From contig CALUQR010000014.1 of the NCBI GenBank assembly GCA_944322965.1, forward strand, positions 1 to 35,041: 35,041 nucleotides of DNA. The letters run 5' to 3'. The position numbers and the translations under genes were made by a program. Below the pieces are notes generated by a model. That model saw nothing but the letters and a program-made list of their open reading frames with translations, was not told where the DNA came from and did not search any database. The DNA comes from Vulcanimicrobiota bacterium. Its GTDB lineage: Bacteria > Vulcanimicrobiota > Xenobia > Xenobiales > Xenobiaceae. Positions 15,801-23,561 of this stretch are shown here, piece by piece. The first letter of the stretch is position 1; each line of letters starts with the position of its first letter.

Positions 15801-18800
15801 ATGGTAGAGAATAGTTTAGAATTAGCGCTACAAGAGCGCATCTTAATCCTCGATGGGGCCATGGGCACGATGCTCCAAGCCTACAACTTGCAAGAGGAAG
15901 ATTATCGGGGCCAATTCTTACAAGACCATCCCCAACCCTTAAAGGGCAATAACGACCTCTTAGGTCTGACAAAACCCGAAGTCTTAAAGGAGATCCACCG
16001 CCAATACTTAGAGGCCGGTTCCGATATTATTACCACCTGTACCTTTGGCGCCCAGCGCGTCAGTCAGGCCGATTACGGCTTGGAGGATTGGATCGAAGCC
16101 CTCAACTTGGGGGCCGTGCGCGCCGCGCGCCAGGCGGTAGACGAGTTCTTGGCCGACCCCGCCCATGAGGGGCGCCAAGCCTGGGTGGGGGGCTCTATCG
16201 GACCTACGGGCAAGACCCTCTCCATGTCCCCCGACGTAGCCGACGCCGCTCAGCGCAATTTAGAATTTGACCAACTGGCCCAGGCCTACTTAGAGCAGAT
16301 CTTAGCTCTCCAAAAGGGCGGGGTCGATCTCTTGATGGTAGAGACTATCTTTGACGCCTTAAACGCCAAGGCGGTCATCTATGCGGCCGAGGTCGCCGCC
16401 CAGCGCACCGGCAAGCGCCTGCCCTTGATGCTCTCCGTCACCCTCTCTGATCGCTCCGGGCGCACCTTATGCGGCCAGACCTTAGAGGCCTTCTGGGCCT
16501 CCGTAGCCCACGGCCGCCCCTTATTATTCGGTCTCAATTGCGCCTTGGGGGCGGAGGAGATGGCCCCCCACTTAGAGGCTATCTCTAAATTGGTCAATTG
16601 CGCGGTGAGCTGCTATCCTAACGCCGGTCTCCCCAATTTGGCGGGCGGTTACGACGAGACCCCCGAGGAGATGGCCCAGATTATGGCCCGCTACGCCAAG
16701 GCGGGTTGGCTCAACGCCGTGGGCGGCTGCTGTGGTACTAGCCCCCAACATATTAAGGCTCTGAGCCAGGCGGTAGCCTCCCTGCCGCCCCGCACCATCC
16801 ATCCCGAGCGCCCTTGGGGCTCCTTAGTCTCCGGCTTAGAGGCTTACTCTCTGCGGCGTCCAGGCGTCTTTACCTTAGTGGGGGAGCGCTGCAACCTCTC
16901 CGGCTCCGCTAAATTCGCTCGCTTAATTAAGAGCCAAGATTGGGAAGAGGCCTTGGGCGTAGCGCGGGCCCAAGTGGAGCGCGGGGCCAATATCTTAGAT
17001 ATTAATGTCGACGACGCCATGCACGACTCGGCGGCGGTGATGGAACATTTCCTGCGCTTAGTCGTTACCGAACCCTCCTTGAGCCTGCCCTTAATGATCG
17101 ATAGCTCTCGCTGGGACGTCTTAGAGCGGGCCTTAAAGAATTGTCCCGGCCGCTCCTTAGTGAACTCTATCTCCTTAAAGGAGGGGGAAGATGAGTTTAA
17201 GCGCCGGGCCCAAGAGATCCGCCGTCTGGGCGGGTTGGTGGTAGTGATGGCCTTCGACGAGCGGGGCCAGGGCGACACTTTGGCCCGTAAAAAAGAGATT
17301 GTGGACCGGGCTTGTAAGATCCTCATCGAGGAGTTGGGCTTCGCCCCCCAGGAGATCGCTATCGATCTGGCCGTCTTAGCGGTGGCTACGGGGATGGAGA
17401 GCCACGCTCGCTACGCCTTAGACTTCTTAGAGGCTCTGAGCTACTTACAAGAGCGCTGGCCGGGAGTGATGAGTAACGGCGGGATCAGTAATCTCTCCTT
17501 CGCTCTGCGCGGCAATAATCCGGTGCGGGAGGCTATGCATTCCGTCTTCCTCTACTACGCCGTCCAGCGCGGCCTCACTATGGGCATCGTCAACGCCGGC
17601 CTGCTCTGTCCCTACCAAGAGATCGATCCCCAGTTGTGCCAGGCCATCGAGGACGTCCTCTTAGACCGCGATCCCCAAGCTACGGAGCGCCTCTTAGCGG
17701 AAGCGGAAAAGCATCGGGGCGACAAGGCTAAAGTTGTAGCTGCAACTAACGAAGAGTGGCGTCAGGGTAGTTGGCAGGAGCGTTTGGCCCAAGCTTTGAC
17801 GCGCGGGGTGAGCGATTATTTAGAGAGCGACTTACAGGAGGCCTTAGAGGCGGGGGCTACCCCCTTAGCCATTATCGAAGAGGGCTTAATGGCCGGTATG
17901 CGCCAGGTCGGGGAGCTCTTTGGGGCGGGCCAGATGTTCTTACCTCAGGTAGTTAAGAGCGCTCGCGTGATGAAGAGGGCGGTCCAGATCTTAGAGCCTT
18001 ACTTCCAAGGGGATAGCCAGCAGCCCAACCGGGGGCGGGTCTTAATGGCCACCGTCAAGGGCGACGTCCACGATATTGGCAAAAATATTGTGAGCGTCGT
18101 CTTGGGTTGTAGCGGCTTCCAGGTAGAGGACTTAGGGGTTATGGTCCCCACTAGCGAGATCGTGGCTAAAGTTCAAGAGACCGGGGCCCAAGTGGTCGGC
18201 TTATCGGCCTTAATTACCCCTTCCTTAGAGGAGATGGTCAACGTCGTGCAGGCCTTAGACCAGGCCGGTCTGGCGCTGCCCGTCTTAATTGGAGGGGCGG
18301 CTACCTCCGCCTTACATACGGCGGTCAAGATCGCTCCCCACTACCGCGGGCCGGTCGTCTACGTAGCCGACGCTTCCGTAGCTACCTCTATAGTAGCCCA
18401 GCTCTTAGATCCCGCCTCCGCCCCCCTCTTCCTAGCCGAGTTGGCCCGCCAGCAGGCCCAATTGCGCCAGGAGTGGGAGGAGCGCCTAGAGCGCTTAGAG
18501 TTGCGCTCTTGGGAGGAGGCTCGCTCCTTAGCGGGGAGGTCTCCCGCCCCGGCCCCAGAGGATGAATCTTCCGTAGCTAGCCCCCAGAGCCTAGGTCAGG
18601 TGGTGGAAGCCGCTTACTCTTTAGAGCGTTTAGAGCCCTATATCGACTGGACGGAATTCCTGTCCGCTTGGGGTTTAAAGGGCCATTATCCCCAGATCTT
18701 AGAGGATCCCCTCTTAGGGGAGCGGGCCCGCCAGTTAGTGGAGGAGGCCCAGAATTTATGGTCTGAGTGGGCGCGGCGTCCCCAGATGGAAGTTAAGGGC

Positions 18801-19460
18801 GGTTATCTCTTCTATCCCGCCTACGCTAAAGGGGAGGATATCTACTTAGAACTTCCAGACGGCCGAGAGAAGCTCTTGCCTACCTTGCGCCAGCAGCGGA
18901 GCGATCTTAAGAGTTGTCTAGCCTTAGCCGACTTTGTGGCTCCTAAGGGGCAGGAAGATTACGTAGGCCTCTTTGCGGTCTGCGTAGGCGAGGGCTGGGC
19001 TAAGTTGCAAGAAGAATTGGAGCGTTCTGGCGACGACTACCGCAAATTGATGGCGAGCTTCTTAGCCGACCGAGCCGTAGAGGCTGGGGCCTTGCTCTTA
19101 CATTTAGAAGCTAGGCGCGCTTGCGGTATAGAGGAGGAGAGTTCCCTTTTAGAGCTCATGCTGGGTCGTCACCGGGGTATCCGTCCGGCGCCCGGTTATC
19201 CCGCCTGTCCCGACCACGCCTTAAAGCGTCTAATCTGGGAGCTCTTAGAGCCTGGCCGCTGGGGTATGGAACTCACCGAGAGTTGCGCTCTCCGCCCAGC
19301 TAGTTCTATCGCGGGCTTCTACTTTAACTCTCCCCAGGCCCGTTACTTCTCCTTGGGGAAGATCGACCGCCAGCAGGTAGAGGATTATGCCCGGCGCACC
19401 GGCCAGAGCCTGGCGGAAGTAGAGCGCTGGTTAGCTCCGCAATTGGCTTATACCCCCTAG
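15801..19460 (+). CDS. metH: Cobalamin-dependent methionine synthase
   Basis: MetH transfers a methyl group from methyltetrahydrofolate to homocysteine through methylcobalamin. All four modules are present in 1,219 residues. The homocysteine/zinc domain carries Cys247, Cys310 and Cys311 (GLNCALG, GGCCGTSP). The pterin domain starts near 350 (VGERCNLSGSAKF). The B12 domain has DVHDIG with His757 as lower ligand, GVMVP, and LIGGAATS. The C-terminal AdoMet activation domain includes RPAPGYPACPDHALK. The ligand numbering matches the E. coli enzyme almost exactly. No metE is seen in the window. The ATG at 15801 fits the family N-terminus, although its ribosome site (GGGAG, about 15 nt upstream) is distant. 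Confidence 0.98.
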   Translation: MVENSLELALQERILILDGAMGTMLQAYNLQEEDYRGQFLQDHPQPLKGNNDLLGLTKPEVLKEIHRQYLEAGSDIITTCTFGAQRVSQADYGLEDWIEALNLGAVRAARQAVDEFLADPAHEGRQAWVGGSIGPTGKTLSMSPDVADAAQRNLEFDQLAQAYLEQILALQKGGVDLLMVETIFDALNAKAVIYAAEVAAQRTGKRLPLMLSVTLSDRSGRTLCGQTLEAFWASVAHGRPLLFGLNCALGAEEMAPHLEAISKLVNCAVSCYPNAGLPNLAGGYDETPEEMAQIMARYAKAGWLNAVGGCCGTSPQHIKALSQAVASLPPRTIHPERPWGSLVSGLEAYSLRRPGVFTLVGERCNLSGSAKFARLIKSQDWEEALGVARAQVERGANILDINVDDAMHDSAAVMEHFLRLVVTEPSLSLPLMIDSSRWDVLERALKNCPGRSLVNSISLKEGEDEFKRRAQEIRRLGGLVVVMAFDERGQGDTLARKKEIVDRACKILIEELGFAPQEIAIDLAVLAVATGMESHARYALDFLEALSYLQERWPGVMSNGGISNLSFALRGNNPVREAMHSVFLYYAVQRGLTMGIVNAGLLCPYQEIDPQLCQAIEDVLLDRDPQATERLLAEAEKHRGDKAKVVAATNEEWRQGSWQERLAQALTRGVSDYLESDLQEALEAGATPLAIIEEGLMAGMRQVGELFGAGQMFLPQVVKSARVMKRAVQILEPYFQGDSQQPNRGRVLMATVKGDVHDIGKNIVSVVLGCSGFQVEDLGVMVPTSEIVAKVQETGAQVVGLSALITPSLEEMVNVVQALDQAGLALPVLIGGAATSALHTAVKIAPHYRGPVVYVADASVATSIVAQLLDPASAPLFLAELARQQAQLRQEWEERLERLELRSWEEARSLAGRSPAPAPEDESSVASPQSLGQVVEAAYSLERLEPYIDWTEFLSAWGLKGHYPQILEDPLLGERARQLVEEAQNLWSEWARRPQMEVKGGYLFYPAYAKGEDIYLELPDGREKLLPTLRQQRSDLKSCLALADFVAPKGQEDYVGLFAVCVGEGWAKLQEELERSGDDYRKLMASFLADRAVEAGALLLHLEARRACGIEEESSLLELMLGRHRGIRPAPGYPACPDHALKRLIWELLEPGRWGMELTESCALRPASSIAGFYFNSPQARYFSLGKIDRQQVEDYARRTGQSLAEVERWLAPQLAYTP

Positions 19461-19532
19461 AGGGAGGGGCAAATCTAGGCGGGAGGGCGCCCTTTAAGGG
19501 GGATCTTGGCCGCCAAGGACAAAAGGTTAACT

Positions 19533-22454
19533 ATGGAAAATTCTCAGGAAGTTACTGCTAATGTAAGTCAAGCCCCGGCCTTAGAAGGACCTACGCCGGG
19601 TCAAGAGGCCGAACTAGCCTCTACGAGCGCCGATCAGGCTACCCTCTGGCCGCCCGCCCTGCTGGCCAGCCGCCTCTTGCAGGCCCCCAAGTGGGGAGCG
19701 CCCATCTTGCCCGCTCCTCAGCCTCCCAAAGGGATGATCTCGGCGCCTCCCATCGTGCTCCACCTGGCGGCCGATGAGGATCCCGCTTTAGAAGAGGTGC
19801 GCCAAGCGGCTGCTGGCGTTCCCGCCCCCTCCTTAGAGGCTCCGCCCCCCGCTCCCGCTTTAGAGTCTCCCTCTAAGCCCCAGGCTTTGCCCCCCGAGCC
19901 TCCGCCCGCTCCCGCTTTAGGGGCTCCCGCCATAGCGGCCGCTCTGCCCGCCTCTACCTCAGGGGAGGTCTCTTCTGAAGGCGCGGGCGCAGCTGAGAGC
20001 GGAGCGGAAAAGAGTAAGGGCAAGCGCTCTAAAAAGCGCAAGAGTAGCGAAGAAGAGCCGGAAGTTCCCTTAGCGGAGCCGGAGTTAGACGTCAAAGAGC
20101 TCTTCTCTTTCCCCTTAGATCGCTTCCAGATCCAGGCTATTAACGCTATCGATCGCGGCGAGAGCACTATCGTCTGCGCCCCGACCGGTTCCGGGAAGAC
20201 GGTGGTGGCCGAATATGCCATTCGCCGGGCCTTAAAGCATGGCAAGCGCTGCTTCTACACTACCCCCCTCAAGGCGCTCTCTAACCAGAAGTTTTCCGAT
20301 TTGCGGGCCATGTATGGCGAGGAGAAGGTGGGCCTTTTGACGGGCGACATCTCCATCAATCGCAACGCCTACATCGTGGTTATGACTACCGAAGTCTACC
20401 GCAATATGTTGTACGGGACCGTCTTGGGCGACGTGCGCTCCAATCTGACTTACGTGGAGTCGGTCATAGTCGACGAGTGCCACTATATGAACGACCCCGA
20501 CCGGGGTACGGTCTGGGAAGAGTTGGTCATCTACTCTCCGGCCCAGATCCAGTTGGTGGCCCTCTCCGCTACCGTAGCCAACGCCCAGGACCTCTGCGCC
20601 TGGATCAATAAGGTCCACGGGCCCACTACCTTAGTAACTTCCAATTACCGCCCCGTGCCCCTCTTAGTCGATTACTACGTCGACGGGGCCCTCTACAAAT
20701 TGATGGATAAGCGCCATCACGTCAATAGCAAGTTGCGCCGCAAGGTGGAGGAGTTCCAAGCTAAGACTTTAGCTAAGCGCATCTCCGGAAATTCCAGTTA
20801 CGATCGCCGCTTGCGCCGGGAACAGGCCGAGAAGGATAAGAAGGCGGTCTACGACGCCGTAGTGCGCGTTTTAGACGAGCAGGATATGCTGCCCGCTATC
20901 TACTTCCTCTTTTCTCGCCGCCGCTGTGACGAGGCGGCCCAACTCTGCGTCAACTCGGTCAAGTTGAATGCTCAACATCGGGCCCTCTTAGAGGAGCAGA
21001 TCGAGCGCGCTATCGCCGAACATCCCTCCTTAGCCGATTGCCCCCAATTGGAGTATATCCGCCATGGGGTGGCGGCCCATCACGCCGGCCTCTTGCCCGT
21101 CCTCAAGGGTTTGGTGGAGAACCTCTTCCAGCAGGGGCTCATCAAGGTGGTCTTTGCTACCGAGACCTTGGCGGCGGGGATCAATATGCCCGCCCGCACT
21201 ACGGTCATTTCGGCTATCGTCAAGAATTCCGACGAGGGCTTGCGCCCCATGACCGCCAGCGAGTTCCTGCAGATGTCGGGCCGAGCCGGTCGCCGCGGTA
21301 TGGACGAAGTGGGCCACGTGGTTGTCATCCATAGCGATTATGAAGATCTCGACGAGGTGGTGCGCTTAGTGCGCTCCGGAGCCGATCCTCTGGTCAGCCG
21401 CTTTACCCCCGGTTACGGGATGGTCTTAAACTTACTCCAGGTCCACACCCACAACGAGGCCCGCCAGCTGATTGAGCGCTCCTTTGGTCAGTTCGTTATC
21501 GAGCGTTATAAGGGCGAGTACGGGGCTATGTACGACGCCACCTTGGCGGAGATCGCCAAATATAGCGTTTTGGCTTGCGAGGACCAGCAGTTGGGCGACG
21601 TCAAGACTTGGAAGACGCTGCGCTCTAAGCTGGATAATCTCAACCGTTCGATTAAGGCCCTCAAAGATAACTTGCAAGATTGCGGTCCCGAATTGCAGGC
21701 CCAGTACGAGGCCGACGTAGAGGAACGCGACCATTTGGCGGAGCGCATTAACTCTATGCATTGCAATACTTGTACGGCTAGAGTGCGCTGCGCCAAGGCC
21801 TACCGCGCCTACTGTAAGGCCCAAGAGCGCAAAGAGGAGCTGGAAGGTCTCATCGAGCACTCCCGCACCTCCTACTGGCGCCAATTCCTGGCCTTAGAGG
21901 CGGTCTTAGCGGAAGTAGGTTACTTAGTCGAGCAAAAGCCCACTTGGGAAGGGGAGATGGTGGCCTCGCTGCGGGCTACTAATATCTTACTTTTGGGTGA
22001 GGTGGTCCTTTCCGGAATCTTGGAGGAGCTGGAACCGGCGGAATTGGCGGGGGTAGCTTCAGCCTTAGTCTTGGGCGACTCGCGGGTGAGTATGTTCCGC
22101 CCCTTGGCCCCCTCTAAACAGGCGGAGTGGACGATCCAAGCTATTTGCGCTATCGCCTCCGACGTCGAGGCTCTGCAGACGCGTTATGAGGTTAAGGTGC
22201 CTCTGCTCTTAAACTCCACCTTCGCCGGAGTGACCGAATTCTGGTGCCGGGGCGCCTCCTGGGCGGCGGTGCGCCAGTATCTGGGCGAGGAGGGAGAGGG
22301 CGACCTCATTAAGGTCATGCGCCGCAGCTTAGATCTCTTGCGCCAATTTGCCCACGCCCCCCACGCCCCCAGCAAGTTAGTAGAACTCTGCAAAGAGGCG
22401 GAGACCTTATTAGACCGTGGCGAAGTCCACGAAGCGGTAATGTGGAGCGATTAG
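19533..22454 (+). CDS. Ski2/Mtr4-like DEAD/DEAH-box RNA helicase
   Basis: This SF2 helicase is of the Ski2-like family (COG4581) found in cyanobacteria, actinobacteria and some other phyla, likely acting in RNA unwinding or decay. From the ATG at 19533 it has 973 residues. Walker A APTGSGKT is near 216-223, DECH near 314-317, SAT follows, and QMSGRAGRRGMD is motif VI. The C-terminal third has a CNTCTARVRC cysteine cluster, a coiled segment and a DSHCT-type end (LLGEVVLSGILEELEPAELAGVASALV). The first 180 or so residues are a low-complexity Pro/Ala/Glu-rich and then Lys/Arg-rich extension, probably disordered. A TTG at 19506 would add nine residues, but AAAAGG before the ATG supports the later start. 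Confidence 0.93.
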   Translation: MENSQEVTANVSQAPALEGPTPGQEAELASTSADQATLWPPALLASRLLQAPKWGAPILPAPQPPKGMISAPPIVLHLAADEDPALEEVRQAAAGVPAPSLEAPPPAPALESPSKPQALPPEPPPAPALGAPAIAAALPASTSGEVSSEGAGAAESGAEKSKGKRSKKRKSSEEEPEVPLAEPELDVKELFSFPLDRFQIQAINAIDRGESTIVCAPTGSGKTVVAEYAIRRALKHGKRCFYTTPLKALSNQKFSDLRAMYGEEKVGLLTGDISINRNAYIVVMTTEVYRNMLYGTVLGDVRSNLTYVESVIVDECHYMNDPDRGTVWEELVIYSPAQIQLVALSATVANAQDLCAWINKVHGPTTLVTSNYRPVPLLVDYYVDGALYKLMDKRHHVNSKLRRKVEEFQAKTLAKRISGNSSYDRRLRREQAEKDKKAVYDAVVRVLDEQDMLPAIYFLFSRRRCDEAAQLCVNSVKLNAQHRALLEEQIERAIAEHPSLADCPQLEYIRHGVAAHHAGLLPVLKGLVENLFQQGLIKVVFATETLAAGINMPARTTVISAIVKNSDEGLRPMTASEFLQMSGRAGRRGMDEVGHVVVIHSDYEDLDEVVRLVRSGADPLVSRFTPGYGMVLNLLQVHTHNEARQLIERSFGQFVIERYKGEYGAMYDATLAEIAKYSVLACEDQQLGDVKTWKTLRSKLDNLNRSIKALKDNLQDCGPELQAQYEADVEERDHLAERINSMHCNTCTARVRCAKAYRAYCKAQERKEELEGLIEHSRTSYWRQFLALEAVLAEVGYLVEQKPTWEGEMVASLRATNILLLGEVVLSGILEELEPAELAGVASALVLGDSRVSMFRPLAPSKQAEWTIQAICAIASDVEALQTRYEVKVPLLLNSTFAGVTEFWCRGASWAAVRQYLGEEGEGDLIKVMRRSLDLLRQFAHAPHAPSKLVELCKEAETLLDRGEVHEAVMWSD

Positions 22455-22456
22455 TC

Positions 22457-23440
22457 ATGGTTAAAGGGAGCGGATGGAGTAGTTTTTGGCGTAGGTGGGG
22501 GGCCGCCAGTCTGTTGGTAGCCTGTCTAGGGAGCGCCCCCTTAGGGGCCCAGACCCCGAGCGCCCCTCCCGCGGGGGGCGCGACCCCCGCGGTTAAAGCT
22601 CCGGCGGCGACTAAGGCGGAGAGCGGGGCCGCTCAGGCTAAGGGAGCGGCGGAGGAGCGATCGTCTCAGGTTGAGGCTCCGGCCGCTCAGCCTAAGACTA
22701 AAGAGGCTCCAGTTATAAAGCGCAAGGGTAAGGTCTGGCAGCCGCCCAGTCCCGAAGTGCGCAAGCTCATTACGGAGGCTAGCCGCTCCATTCGCCACGC
22801 GGCTTTCGATCAGGCTATCGCCCAGATGGAGGAGGCCACCAAGTTGGCTCCGGAGCGGCCGGAGTTGTGGCTCTTCTTAGCTGAATTGCGCCAGAAGGTG
22901 CGCCTCCACAGCGAGGCGGCCCAGGCCTTCGGCCGCTGTTTAGAGTTGCGCCCCGACGATAAGGCTATTAAGCGCCAGTATGCTAAAGCGCTCTATGAGG
23001 CGGCCCAGTACGCCCAGGCGAATAAGGTTTGGGGCGAGCTCTTAGCGATTAATCCCCATAGTTTAGAGGCCCTCCACTACCGGGCCCGCTGTACCTACTA
23101 CTTAAAAGATTACCCCCAAACGGAGAAGTTACTGGCGGAGGCCCTGCGCGAGCAGCCTGAGTATCCGCCTGTGCGGGCCCTAGAGGTCAAGCTCTCCACG
23201 GCTGAGGGGCGCTATTGGCAAGCCTACCGCCAGTTGCAAGAGTTGCGCTCCCTCTTAGAGTCTGGCCACCCCAGCCTCTTGGAGGCCGAATCCTGCGAAG
23301 AGGAGATTAGGTGGGGCTTACTCAGTTGGGTGGGAGCCGGAGTCTTGGGAGTTTTAGTCTTAGGTGGGGGAGTCTACGCCTATAGGCGGCGTCAGAAGGC
23401 CCCTCAGAGCCCAGCAAAGGAAAAAGAGAGCCTTTCCTAG
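22457..23440 (+). CDS. Exported, membrane-anchored TPR protein
   Basis: The 327-residue product has an N-terminal signal peptide (WRRWGAASLLVACLGSAPLGAQ) and then an Ala/Pro/Lys-rich linker (about 35-95). Three to four tetratricopeptide repeats follow (about 100-260, with AAFDQAIAQMEEATKLAPERPELW and SEAAQAFGRCLELRPDD as clear units). One C-terminal membrane segment (WVGAGVLGVLVLGGGVYAY) and a short basic tail end the protein. TPR domains mediate protein contacts, here outside the cytoplasm. The ATG lies 2 nt after the helicase stop, with GGAG 9 nt upstream. A GTG 15 nt earlier is a less likely start. The architecture is repeated in the next gene, suggesting paralogy. Function unknown. Confidence 0.85.
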   Translation: MVKGSGWSSFWRRWGAASLLVACLGSAPLGAQTPSAPPAGGATPAVKAPAATKAESGAAQAKGAAEERSSQVEAPAAQPKTKEAPVIKRKGKVWQPPSPEVRKLITEASRSIRHAAFDQAIAQMEEATKLAPERPELWLFLAELRQKVRLHSEAAQAFGRCLELRPDDKAIKRQYAKALYEAAQYAQANKVWGELLAINPHSLEALHYRARCTYYLKDYPQTEKLLAEALREQPEYPPVRALEVKLSTAEGRYWQAYRQLQELRSLLESGHPSLLEAESCEEEIRWGLLSWVGAGVLGVLVLGGGVYAYRRRQKAPQSPAKEKESLS

Positions 23441-23460
23441 AATGGCGGGCGGGGGGGGTT

Positions 23461-23490
23461 GGCTACTTTTAGCTACTTTTAGCTACTTTG
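23461..23490 (+). repeat. Three tandem 10-bp units between TPR genes
   Basis: The units GGCTACTTTT, AGCTACTTTT and AGCTACTTTG follow each other directly, and a partial GGCTAC follows at 23491. An eight-base G run lies just before them. They fall in the 121-bp gap between the two TPR genes. This looks like slippage-prone sequence; no regulator site is recognised. Confidence 0.6.
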
Positions 23491-23561
23491 GGCTACACAG
23501 GTAGGGGAACAGGGGTTTAGCTTCGCTCTAACCTCAGGATCTTACCTAGAGAGGTTTAGGC

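Noticed and set aside
20232-21884. Several long antisense open frames opposite the helicase
   Set aside because: High GC and codon periodicity create such frames; none shows a domain, while the sense strand encodes a complete helicase.
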